Assembly: GCF_000430725.1 (NCBI RefSeq)
Contig: NZ_KE387208.1
Coordinates: forward strand, 215,145-279,144
Direction: 5' to 3'
DNA: 64,000 nt
From: Azohydromonas australica DSM 1124
GTDB lineage: Bacteria > Pseudomonadota > Gammaproteobacteria > Burkholderiales > Burkholderiaceae_C
Part shown: positions 26,519 to 34,047 of the stretch, piece by piece
How positions within the stretch are numbered: position 1 is the first letter of the stretch
Layout of the letters: every line of letters begins with the position of its first letter
Made by a program: the position numbers and the translations under genes
The notes under the pieces: model-generated
What the model was told of the DNA's origin: nothing
Seen by the model: the letters and a program-made list of their open reading frames with translations, nothing else
Databases searched by the model: none

Positions 26519-27010
26519 ATGAAGACATTGCTGGTCGTCTACGTTTCCTTCACCGGCGGTGCGCGGCAAATGGCTGAAGCCGCGGCCGAAGGCGCTGGCG
26601 GCGAGGAAGGCGTGCAGGTGCGGCTGCTGCAGGCGCCGCAGGCCGGCCCGGACGACCTGCTGGGCGCCGACGGCTATGTCTTCGCCGGCCCGGAGATGCT
26701 CGGCGCCATGGCCGGGCTGCTGAAGGACCTGTTCGACCGCTGCTACTACCCGCTGCTGGAGCGGCTGCAGGGCCGGCCCTACGCCACGCTGGTGTGCGCC
26801 GGCAGCGACGGGCAGGGCGCGGCGCGGCAGATCGAGCGCATCGCCACCGGCTGGCGGCTCAAGGCGGTGGCGCCGCCGCTGGTCGTCTGCACCCATGCCC
26901 AGACGCCGCAGGCCATCCAGGCGCCGAAGCAACTGATGCCGGCCGAGCTGGAGGCCTGCCGCGAGCTGGGCGCGGCGATGGGCGCCGGGCTGGCGCTGGG
27001 TGTGTTCTAG
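26519..27010 (+). CDS. flavodoxin/NAD(P)H-dependent FMN-reductase-like protein
   Basis: This 163-residue protein has a flavodoxin-like start (LLVVYVSFTGGARQMAEAAAEGA), where the SFTGG loop binds the FMN phosphate. GADGYVFAGPEMLGAMAGLLKDLFDR follows, where flavodoxin-type reductases contact the isoalloxazine ring. VCAGSDGQGAARQIERI is a second family motif. It lacks obvious membrane segments. It is transcribed divergently from the thioredoxin gene with a 119-base gap. The physiological acceptor is unknown. Confidence 0.82.
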   Translation: MKTLLVVYVSFTGGARQMAEAAAEGAGGEEGVQVRLLQAPQAGPDDLLGADGYVFAGPEMLGAMAGLLKDLFDRCYYPLLERLQGRPYATLVCAGSDGQGAARQIERIATGWRLKAVAPPLVVCTHAQTPQAIQAPKQLMPAELEACRELGAAMGAGLALGVF

Positions 27011-27324
27011 ACAACACCGCCGTCCTGCCCACCGCTATGGCCCTCTCTACCCGGTACGGCTGAAAACTGCAGGCGTTTGTCCTGGACGTCGCGGCGAATG
27101 TTCGAATTTATTGCCGATCGCAAGCGCGCCTTTCTGCAAGACAAACCGGCAGCGGGAGCAGGCCATCCATAGGGCTGCCGTGCTGTTCCCGGCCGGTCAG
27201 GCTGCCCGGTTCTCCCCTGAACCGGCGGGCGGGCATTGACGCCGAATTGAATCAATGTTTCGAGATCGGGCACGTTCGCTGCACCAGGGCACTCATCGTC
27301 ACCCTCTCTTGCAGGAGCTTTCTC
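27011..27324 (+). other. 314-base intergenic region
   Basis: No gene is supported here. The stretch is less GC-rich than average and contains TTGACG (27236-27241), which could be a -35 element without a good partner, and an 11-bp palindrome ATTGA-A-TCAAT (27246-27256). It ends in a clear GCAGGAG ribosome binding site for the DUF378 gene, so it most likely holds that gene's promoter. Confidence 0.5.
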
Positions 27325-27579
27325 ATGGCCATTACGCATGGAGATCTGCCGTCTTCGGACGTCGCGCACCGGGGCAGCCGGACGCTGGACGTAATCGCCC
27401 TCGTGCTGATGATCGTCGGCGGCCTGAACTGGGGCCTGGTGGGCCTGTTCAACTTTGACCTCGTGGCCACGCTGTTCGGCGAGATGACGACGCTGTCACG
27501 CATCGTCTACACCCTGGTGGGCCTGGCCGCGCTGTACGGCATCGCGACCGTCTCGCGCATCGCCCGGCACCACACCTAG
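27325..27579 (+). CDS. DUF378 family small membrane protein
   Basis: This 84-residue protein has two transmembrane helices. The first holds the family motif VLMIVGGLNWGLVGLFNFDLV (about 28-48) and the second LSRIVYTLVGLAALYGI. The family is widespread in bacteria and has no established function. The ATG at 27325 is favoured by GCAGGAG eight bases upstream. An intrinsic terminator follows, so it is a single-gene unit. Confidence 0.88.
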   Translation: MAITHGDLPSSDVAHRGSRTLDVIALVLMIVGGLNWGLVGLFNFDLVATLFGEMTTLSRIVYTLVGLAALYGIATVSRIARHHT

Positions 27580-27628
27580 GCAGGCTCGGCGCAGCGTTTC
27601 ACCACGCTCGCCAGAATCTGCAACCACA

Positions 27629-27653
27629 GGGGCCGCATCCGCGGCCCCTTTGT
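27629..27653 (+). terminator. intrinsic terminator after the DUF378 gene
   Basis: Arms GGGGCCGC/GCGGCCCC (27629-27636 and 27641-27648) with loop ATCC are followed by TTTGT. It lies 50 bases past the DUF378 stop and 20 bases before the end of the convergent minus-strand gene. Confidence 0.75.
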
Positions 27654-27672
27654 CGTTGGGCCGGCCGACGCC

Positions 27673-28710
27673 TCAACCGGCCAGCGACTGCAGCGCCGCC
27701 ATCACCTGTGCCGTGTCGGACTGCGGCGCGTTGGCCTTCAAAGCGTCCAGTGCCAGCAGCGTGAGCTCGTAGAGGTCGCCGGCAGCCACGGGGATGGCGC
27801 AGCCGCGGCGGCCTTGTCCGACGCGCACCAGCACCGAGCCGGCCTGGCGCCGGCACTCGAACCACTTGTCGTTGAGCACGCCGTGGCCTTGCGCCTGAAT
27901 CTGAGGCAGCAGGTTGAGCATCACGGCCGCGAAGCTGGGCAGCTCGCGCGCCGTGAGCTGCAGCGCGATCTTGTGCTCCCAGTCGTAGCGGCGCTCGCCC
28001 AGCACGGGCGCCACTTCCAGGCGCAAGGTGTGGCAGCGCACCGGGTCGTCGGTGCGCCAGCGGTCCTCTTCCACCCGCAGCGCGGCCTTGGCGCCGTACA
28101 CATGGTGGCCGCGCGGCAGCACGCGCGCGGCGGCCGGCGCAGCGGCGGCCGTCGAGTGCGCCGACGCCGTGCGTGCGGGCGTGGCCTCGGCATAGGGCGG
28201 CGACGAGAAACCATCCTCGTCGGCCGGTGTCCACGGCGGCGGCGTTCCGTCATCGTCGAAGTCGAGGTCGGACTCGGGCCAGCCGTCGCCCGGGCCGCGA
28301 GCAGGGTCGGGCGCCGCCGCCGCCGCCCGCTCGGCGACCGGCTGCAGGTGCGTCCGCAGCGTCTCGACGGCCATCGCTTCGGGCAGGGCACGCAGCGCAT
28401 CGAACAGCGCCTGGGCGCCCAGCACCTCCAGCGCCGCGAGCAGGTCGCCCACGTCGTCCGACAGCCCGGCCGTCCGCAGCGCGTCGCCGTGCTCGGGACG
28501 GCTGAGGCGCACGAAGTCGGCCAGCTGGCTCATCTGCGCCATGCTGTCCGTGCCCGCCTGCAGCGCCATGCAGGCCTGCCGCAGCGCGGTGGCCTGCTCC
28601 GGGCGCAGCTGCGCGACGGCCTCGCGCAGCCGCTCCACCGGCAGCAGTGGCAGGCCCCGCGCGCGCAGCACGCTGTGCAGCCAGCCGGGGTTCAGCAGGT
28701 TGGCGTTCAT
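27673..28710 (-). CDS. uncharacterised two-domain protein downstream of a recombinase-like gene
   Basis: I do not recognise this 345-residue protein. The N-terminal part (about 1-125) is helical and Leu/Ala-rich. A low-complexity acidic Pro/Ala/Ser linker (about 125-200) follows. The C-terminal part (about 200-335) is a compact domain with YDWEHKIALQLTARELPSF, LNDKWFECRRQAGSVLVRVGQG and a closing helix. Its strand-rich, aromatic pattern is reminiscent of PC4/Whirly-type single-strand nucleic-acid-binding folds, but this is only an impression. GGAGGG precedes the ATG. It is 46 bases downstream of the recombinase-like gene and probably co-transcribed with it. Confidence 0.7.
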   Translation of the reverse strand: MNANLLNPGWLHSVLRARGLPLLPVERLREAVAQLRPEQATALRQACMALQAGTDSMAQMSQLADFVRLSRPEHGDALRTAGLSDDVGDLLAALEVLGAQALFDALRALPEAMAVETLRTHLQPVAERAAAAAPDPARGPGDGWPESDLDFDDDGTPPPWTPADEDGFSSPPYAEATPARTASAHSTAAAAPAAARVLPRGHHVYGAKAALRVEEDRWRTDDPVRCHTLRLEVAPVLGERRYDWEHKIALQLTARELPSFAAVMLNLLPQIQAQGHGVLNDKWFECRRQAGSVLVRVGQGRRGCAIPVAAGDLYELTLLALDALKANAPQSDTAQVMAALQSLAG

Positions 28711-28756
28711 GTGGCCCTCCCGCGCGGCAGCCGCCGCCCGCCACGGAACGCCCGCA

Positions 28757-29758
28757 TCAGGCGCCGCCGCCCGCCGGTACCACCGGTGCGTGCGGCACGC
28801 CGGCGGCCTCCTGGGCGCGATGGCTGGTGAAGAGGGCGTCGCGGGTGCGGTCGTCGAGCATGGGCGCCAGGCGGTCCAGCGCGTCCAGCCGCTGCAGCCC
28901 GGCGCGGCGCAGCACCTCGGCGTGCGGCACGCCCTCGCTGAGCCAGGCCACGATGGCGCTGTTGCGCAGCGCCGCCGGGCCGGTGTCGCCCGGCAGGCGG
29001 CGCAGCACGCCGTCCTGCAGCGCATGGTTCAGGAAGGCTTGCACAGCGCGGAAGGAGGGCTGGCGGCTCAGCGGCACGCGCATCTGCGGCAGGGCCGGGA
29101 TCAGCGGTGTCTCGGGCTTGGGCAGGCGCGGCAGCCACGCCGCCAGCGCGTCGGCCGTGGTCTCGCCGAGCTGCAGCGTGCGCCACTGGCTGCGCCGGGG
29201 GCCGCCGATTTCCAGCGACCAGACGCCGTCATCGCCGCGGCTCAGGTGCTCGACGCGGGCCGCCGCCGTCTCGGACAACGTAAAACCTTCGTCCAGGAGC
29301 AGCGAGATCAGCAGCCGGTCGCGCTGCGGCTGCACGTCCAGCGGGTGCCAGCTCGCCAGCCGCTGCAGCAGCAGCCGCCGCTCCGGCGGCGTGAAGGCCA
29401 CCGAGCGCGGCTGCTCGCGCCGCGGCACCTCGTTGCCCAGCTCCTCGAAGGGATTGCCGGGCGGCAGGGCGCCGCAGATCACGCCGCCAGCGTGCACCTG
29501 GCCCAGCACGCGGCGGTAGCGCGCCTGCGTGGTCGGGTTCAGGCGCTCGCCGGCGAGGAAGGCCACCGCCTCGATCGGCGAGGCCCGCTCCACCGGCACC
29601 TCGCGCCCTGCCAGAAAGCGGCGCCAGGCCAGCCAGTAGGTGGTGTAGAGCTGCCGCGAGCGCGGCGACAGCTTGGGAAGGCTCGTGCCCACCGGGTCGG
29701 CTTGCCAGCGCTCGGCATCGGTGGGACGCAGGGAATCGGAAGAGGTGTCGGCGTTCAC
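28757..29758 (-). CDS. catalytically degenerate tyrosine-recombinase-like protein
   Basis: This protein of about 333 residues has an integrase-like layout: an N-terminal core-binding region (SRQLYTTYWLAWRRFLAGREV) and a catalytic-fold region. The catalytic positions look lost. The first Arg region reads DEGFTLSETAAARV, the HxxR region reads GPAALRNSAIVAWL with only the Arg, and LRRAGLQRLDALDRL lacks the late His and the Tyr. It therefore should not cut DNA and may bind DNA structurally. The start is uncertain: GTG at 29758 or TTG at 29776, neither with a good ribosome binding site. It is paired with the unknown gene downstream. Confidence 0.65.
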   Translation of the reverse strand: MNADTSSDSLRPTDAERWQADPVGTSLPKLSPRSRQLYTTYWLAWRRFLAGREVPVERASPIEAVAFLAGERLNPTTQARYRRVLGQVHAGGVICGALPPGNPFEELGNEVPRREQPRSVAFTPPERRLLLQRLASWHPLDVQPQRDRLLISLLLDEGFTLSETAAARVEHLSRGDDGVWSLEIGGPRRSQWRTLQLGETTADALAAWLPRLPKPETPLIPALPQMRVPLSRQPSFRAVQAFLNHALQDGVLRRLPGDTGPAALRNSAIVAWLSEGVPHAEVLRRAGLQRLDALDRLAPMLDDRTRDALFTSHRAQEAAGVPHAPVVPAGGGA

Positions 29759-29843
29759 CCCTGCAACATACAACAAGGCTGGACGGAATTACAGCCCTGC
29801 AGCGGATTTCGTAGCGGGAAATTAGGCGCTCGGGCCCTTGGGA

Positions 29844-29870
29844 GCCTGTGGCCGGCGGCCGGCCACAGGC
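29844..29870. repeat. 27-bp perfect palindrome downstream of the alcohol dehydrogenase gene
   Basis: Thirteen-base arms (GCCTGTGGCCGGC and its complement) surround a single G. It lies 9 bases past the alcohol dehydrogenase stop on the minus strand. No T-run follows in either direction, so it may be an mRNA 3' hairpin or a protein-binding palindrome. Confidence 0.55.
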
Positions 29871-29879
29871 CGTCGGTGC

Positions 29880-31004
29880 TCAGGGAATCAGCACGTCCCG
29901 CATCGCATGCCCGGCCGCCATGCGGTCCAGGGCGACGTGGATGTCCTGCAGCGGCAGCTGCTCGCCCATGAGCCGGTTCACCGGCAGCTTGCCCTGCTGG
30001 TAGAGCGCGATGTAGCGCGGGATGTCGCGCACCGGCACCGCGGAGCCGATGTAGCTGCCGCGCAGGCTGCGCTCCTCGGCCACCAGCTGCACCGGCGGCA
30101 GCGACAGGCGGCGGTCCGGGTGCGGCAGCCCGGCGCTGATGGTGCTGCCGCCGCGGCGCGTGATGCGCCAGGCCAGCTCCAGCGCCGGCACCGCGCCGGC
30201 CATCTCGAAAGCCACCTCCACGCCGCCCTGCGTGTGCGCGCGCACCTTCTCGGCCGCGTCGGGATCGGCCGCGTTGACGGTGAAGGTGGCGCCCAGCTCG
30301 CGGGCCAGCGCGAGCTTGTCCTCGTGCAGGTCGACGGCCACCACCTCGCGTGCGCCCGCGGCCACCGCCGCCAGCAGCGCGCTGAAACCCACGCCGCCCA
30401 GCCCCAGCACCGCCGTGCTGCTGCCGGCGGCCAGCCGCGCGGTGTTGAACACCGCTCCCACGCCGGTGAGCACCGCGCAGCCGAACAGCGCCGCTTCCGC
30501 GAAGCTGATGTCGGCCTCGACCTTGATGCACGAGCGCCGCGACACCACCGCGTGGTCCGCGAAGCAGGACACGCCCAGGTGGTGGTGCACCGGCTCGCCG
30601 TCCATGCGCAGCCGCCGTGCGCCCGACAGCAGCGCGCCCGCGCCGTTGGCTGCCGCGCCGGGCTCGCACAGGGCCGGGCGCCCTTCGGCGCAGGGCAGGC
30701 AGCACCCGCAGCTGGGCATGAACACCATCACCACGCGGTCGCCCGGGCGCAGGTCCGTCACGCCGGGACCGCACTCCACCACCTCGCCGGCCGACTCGTG
30801 GCCCAGCACCATCGGCACCGGGCGCGGGCGGTCGCCATTGACCACCGACAGGTCCGAATGGCACAGCCCCGCCGCGCGCACCCGCACCAGCAGCTCGCCC
30901 GGGCCGGGCGGTTCCAGCTCCACCTCGCGCAGCGCCAGCGGCTGCGATTGCACGTAGGGCGCGGGCGCTCCGATCCGGGTCAGCACGGCGGCGCGAATCT
31001 TCAT
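29880..31004 (-). CDS. zinc-dependent alcohol dehydrogenase (MDR superfamily, class III-like)
   Basis: This 374-residue protein has the medium-chain dehydrogenase signatures. GLCHSDLSVVNG gives the catalytic zinc Cys and GHESAGEV the zinc His-Glu. A structural-zinc loop shows clustered Cys in CGCCLPCAEGRPALC, and the Rossmann motif is GLGGVGFSALL. The ALFGCAVLTGVGAV segment holds the third catalytic-zinc Cys. It would oxidise an alcohol to an aldehyde with NAD(P)+ in the cytoplasm. It stands alone, divergent from the NYN-domain gene. The natural alcohol is not evident. Confidence 0.92.
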   Translation of the reverse strand: MKIRAAVLTRIGAPAPYVQSQPLALREVELEPPGPGELLVRVRAAGLCHSDLSVVNGDRPRPVPMVLGHESAGEVVECGPGVTDLRPGDRVVMVFMPSCGCCLPCAEGRPALCEPGAAANGAGALLSGARRLRMDGEPVHHHLGVSCFADHAVVSRRSCIKVEADISFAEAALFGCAVLTGVGAVFNTARLAAGSSTAVLGLGGVGFSALLAAVAAGAREVVAVDLHEDKLALARELGATFTVNAADPDAAEKVRAHTQGGVEVAFEMAGAVPALELAWRITRRGGSTISAGLPHPDRRLSLPPVQLVAEERSLRGSYIGSAVPVRDIPRYIALYQQGKLPVNRLMGEQLPLQDIHVALDRMAAGHAMRDVLIP

Positions 31005-31237
31005 GGGCAGGAACTCCGGGACGGGTTGAAGGATCGGTCCAGTCTAGGCCCCCGTGTCCGCGGGACCATCGGCCCCAGCCCGCTTGACAAATTTGCGCGA
31101 ACCCAAGCCAAGGCACGCAAGCGGACGGAGGCAGCAAAAGATCTGACATCATCCGGACGCGTCCCTCGACGACCATCCGGCACCCGGGCCCGGCAGAGGA
31201 AGCGTGCGGGACTTCTTATAAGAAACTGGTTCTCATC

Positions 31238-32170
31238 ATGGCCAATAACGACGCCGTCGCTCTTTACTGGGATTTCGAAAATGTTCATGCCAGCTTGCTG
31301 GACCAGCAGCAGGGCCACGGTACTTACCGCGCCACCTGCTTCCGGCCGCAGGAAGAATTGATCGACGTTTCCGCCATCGTCGAATTTGCGTTGTCGCTGG
31401 GACCGGTGGCGATCAACCGCGCCTTTGCCAACTGGGTTTCGTTCACGCGTTACCGCTTCGCGCTGCTGCGCAACGCGGTGGAGCTGATCCAGGTCTTTTC
31501 TCCTGGCGCCAATGCCAAGAACGGCGCGGACATCAAGCTGTGCCTGGACGTGATGGACGACATGGCGCGCTTCCCGCACGTGCGCACCGTCATCGTCGTG
31601 GGCGGCGACAGCGACTACATGCCGCTGGCCTACAAGGTGAAGGCCGCCGGCCGCACGCTGGTGGGCATCGGCAGCCGCGTCAGCACCAACCAGCACTGGG
31701 CGCGCAGCTGCCACGAATTCAAGTATTACGAGTCGCTGCTGTCGGTGAAGGCGCCCGAATCCCAGGTGCCGCTGGCGCCCGGCTACATGGCCACGACCGG
31801 GACACCCCAAATTGCCGAACCCGCGGGCGGCGTCGAAAACCCGGGCACCGGAGAAACGGCGCAAGGCGAGGAATTGCGCTTGCTGCTGGACCGTGCTGCC
31901 GAGGCCGAAAGGCGCCGCCAGGAAATGGCCGGCCTGGTGTGCCGCGCCATCATGCTGATGTCGGAACGCCGAGGCGACGCCTGGGTCCAAAAGGCCGGAC
32001 TCCGGCCTTTCATCCAGCGCATGGACCCGACCTTCCACGAATCGAATTTCGGTTTCGACAATTTTTCGGACTTGCTTGAATCGATGGGCGACGTTATCGA
32101 CACCCGGCGCGGCGAGCACGACCACGAGGTGCGCATCGCGCACCCGCAGCCGACCTCCAGTGAGGCCTGA
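31238..32170 (+). CDS. NYN-domain (PIN-like) protein with C-terminal LOTUS/OST-HTH domain
   Basis: This 310-residue protein begins with an NYN nuclease-like domain (about 1-165). The conserved acidic residues are in ALYWDFENVH (Asp12), NGADIKLCLDVMDDM and VVGGDSDYMPLA. After a linker (about 170-215) comes a LOTUS-type winged helix (about 215-300), LVCRAIMLMSERRGDAWVQKAGLRPFIQRMDPTF. The family is thought to bind or cut structured RNA, with the LOTUS domain as an RNA-binding adaptor. A 12-bp palindrome TTCTTATAAGAA (31213-31224) lies just before the start and may be part of the promoter. The next gene starts directly after its stop codon. Confidence 0.87.
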   Translation: MANNDAVALYWDFENVHASLLDQQQGHGTYRATCFRPQEELIDVSAIVEFALSLGPVAINRAFANWVSFTRYRFALLRNAVELIQVFSPGANAKNGADIKLCLDVMDDMARFPHVRTVIVVGGDSDYMPLAYKVKAAGRTLVGIGSRVSTNQHWARSCHEFKYYESLLSVKAPESQVPLAPGYMATTGTPQIAEPAGGVENPGTGETAQGEELRLLLDRAAEAERRRQEMAGLVCRAIMLMSERRGDAWVQKAGLRPFIQRMDPTFHESNFGFDNFSDLLESMGDVIDTRRGEHDHEVRIAHPQPTSSEA

Positions 32171-33040
32171 TTGCATACCGGCCTGCGCGCCCGTGCCGCG
32201 GCCCTCGCCGCCGCGGTGGCGCTGCTGGCCGGCGCCGCGCCGGCGTGGGCCGCGCCGGCGGAGGAGGTGGTCGACCGGATCAATGCGCTGCGTGCCGGGC
32301 CGCAACGCTGCGGCGGGCGCACGCTGCCGGCGGCGCCGCCGCTGGTGCCGCGTCCGGAGCTGGCCCGTGCCGAAGGCGACAGCGCGGCGGCGCTGCAGCG
32401 CTCGGTGGCGGCCCTGAGCTTCGTGAGCGCGCGGGTGCAGCTGTTCAACGTGAGCGGCGCGCGCGACGCTGACGAAGCCCTGGAACTGCTGCGGCGCGAC
32501 CCGGCCGCGTGCGAGGCGCTGGCGCAGCCGGCGTTCAGCGCGGTGGGCGTGCGCGAGGAGGGCCGGCGCTGGCGCATCGTGCTGGCGCAGCCGCTGCTGG
32601 CGCCCGACCTGGGTGACTGGCGCGAGGCCGGACTGCAGGTGCTGAAGCTGGCCAACGAGGCGCGCTCGCGTCCGCAGCGCTGCGGCCCGCAGGCCTTCGG
32701 CGCCGCCCCGCCGCTGCGCTGGAGCGACACCCTGGGCGCCGCGGCGCAGGCGCACAGCGCGGACATGGCGCGGCGCAATTACTTCGCGCACCGCAGTCCT
32801 GAGGGCGCACAGGTGAACGAGCGGGCGCAGCGCGCGGGCTACGACTGGCAAAGCATCGGCGAGAACATCACCTTCGGTGCCGGGTCGGCGCGGCAGGTGG
32901 TGCAGGGCTGGCTGGACAGCCCCGGCCACTGCCGCAACCTGATGGACCGCGGCTTCGCCGACATGGGCGCTGCCTACGCGCTCAATCCGGGCAGCGACGG
33001 CGCCATCTACTGGACGCAGGTACTGGGCCGGCGGCGCTGA
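32171..33040 (+). CDS. secreted CAP-superfamily protein with duplicated domain
   Basis: This 289-residue protein has a signal peptide (about 1-28, ending APAWA) and two CAP-like halves. The C-terminal half (about 155-289) is canonical, with LANEARSRPQRCG, AAAQAHSADMARRNYFAHRSPEG, SIGENITFG, WLDSPGHCRNLMDRGFADMGAAY and YWTQVLG. The N-terminal half (about 31-145) repeats the opening pattern (VDRINALRAGPQRCGGRTL, ELARAEGDSAAALQRSVAAL) but has lost the His/Glu cavity residues. It probably acts in the periplasm or outside the cell; bacterial CAP proteins have no single known activity. It starts with TTG immediately after the NYN gene's stop, behind GAGG, so the two are coupled. Confidence 0.83.
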   Translation: MHTGLRARAAALAAAVALLAGAAPAWAAPAEEVVDRINALRAGPQRCGGRTLPAAPPLVPRPELARAEGDSAAALQRSVAALSFVSARVQLFNVSGARDADEALELLRRDPAACEALAQPAFSAVGVREEGRRWRIVLAQPLLAPDLGDWREAGLQVLKLANEARSRPQRCGPQAFGAAPPLRWSDTLGAAAQAHSADMARRNYFAHRSPEGAQVNERAQRAGYDWQSIGENITFGAGSARQVVQGWLDSPGHCRNLMDRGFADMGAAYALNPGSDGAIYWTQVLGRRR

Positions 33041-33068
33041 GCCTGCTGCGGGCCCCGCGGCCCCGCGC

Positions 33069-33551
33069 TCACACCGGCACGGCGGTGGTGGACTTCACCT
33101 TGTTGAGCACGAAGGTGGTGCGGCAGTCCTGCACGCTGGGGTGGCGCAGCAGCGTCTCCATCACGAAGCGCGAGTAGTCCGCCATGTCGGCCACGACCAC
33201 GCGCAGCAGGTAATCCATCTCGCCGGTGAGCGACGCGCACTCCGCCACCTCCGGCCAGGTCTGCACCGCGGCGGCGAACACGTCCATGGGACTGCGCTTG
33301 TCGCTGCCGCTCTGCTTTTCCATGCGCACGTTGATGTAGGCCGTGAGCCCCAGGCCGATGCGCTCCGGGCGCACCAGCGCGACGTAGCCGCTGATCACGC
33401 CCGATTCCTCCAGCCGCTTGACCCGCCGCAGCACGGCCGACGGCGACAGGCCGACCTGCTCGGCCAGGTCGTCGTAGGTCATGCGGCCGTTGCCCTGCAG
33501 CGCCTTCAGGATGCGCCGGTCCAGCGTATCGAGCTTCGTTGGTTCGTCCAT
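33069..33551 (-). CDS. Lrp/AsnC-family transcriptional regulator
   Basis: This 160-residue protein has an N-terminal HTH (LDRRILKALQGNGRMTYDDLAEQVGLSPSAVLRRVKRLEESGVI, about 9-52) and a C-terminal RAM ligand-binding domain (about 70-150) including VAECASLTGEMDYLLRVVV. It is divergent from phhB-phhA with 170 bases between the starts. Lrp-type regulators commonly sense amino acids, so it probably controls phenylalanine hydroxylation in response to an aromatic amino acid. This differs from the sigma-54-dependent PhhR of pseudomonads. Confidence 0.93.
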   Translation of the reverse strand: MDEPTKLDTLDRRILKALQGNGRMTYDDLAEQVGLSPSAVLRRVKRLEESGVISGYVALVRPERIGLGLTAYINVRMEKQSGSDKRSPMDVFAAAVQTWPEVAECASLTGEMDYLLRVVVADMADYSRFVMETLLRHPSVQDCRTTFVLNKVKSTTAVPV

Positions 33552-33721
33552 GAGGCTAGTTTTGCAGGAATCATGCGTACTGCACTGCGTCGAGGCTGAA
33601 ATTCGCAGAAATCGTGCGCACCGTCGTCCCTACAGTCCTGCCTTGACCCAACGCAAACCGAAGCCGCCACCCGGTCAGCCGGACCCGGTCCGGACCGCGG
33701 CTTCATCAAGGAGACAAGCGC

Positions 33722-34030
33722 ATGAGAAAGCTCGACGACAAGGAGACCCGCGCCCTGGGCGATGAACTGCCCGGCTGGCGCTTCAGCGCGGAGCGCGGCG
33801 GCACGATTACCCGCGAATTCCGCTTTGCCGGCTTCGCGCAGGCCTTCGGCTTCATGACCCAGGTGGCGCTGCAAGCCGAGAAGCGCAACCACCATCCGGA
33901 GTGGTTCAACGTCTACGATCGCGTGGCCATCACGCTCACGACGCACGACGCACCCGGGCTGTCGACCAACGACGTCGAGCTGGCACGCGTCATCGACCTG
34001 GCTTTCACGGCCTTCCAGGCACGGTCTTGA
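33722..34030 (+). CDS. phhB: pterin-4a-carbinolamine dehydratase
   Basis: This 102-residue protein has the family motif EKRNHHPEWFNVYDRVAI (about 55-72), with the catalytic His pair, and STNDVELARVID. It dehydrates the 4a-hydroxy-pterin released by phenylalanine hydroxylase, the first step in regenerating tetrahydropterin. AAGGAG precedes the ATG. The phhA start lies 17 bases after its stop, so both are made from one transcript. Confidence 0.95.
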   Translation: MRKLDDKETRALGDELPGWRFSAERGGTITREFRFAGFAQAFGFMTQVALQAEKRNHHPEWFNVYDRVAITLTTHDAPGLSTNDVELARVIDLAFTAFQARS

Positions 34031-34047
34031 GCATGGGAGGCATGGAC

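Noticed and set aside
31084..31089. Consensus TTGACA as a -35 element upstream of the NYN gene
   Set aside because: No acceptable -10 hexamer lies 16-18 bases downstream and the start codon is about 150 bases away.
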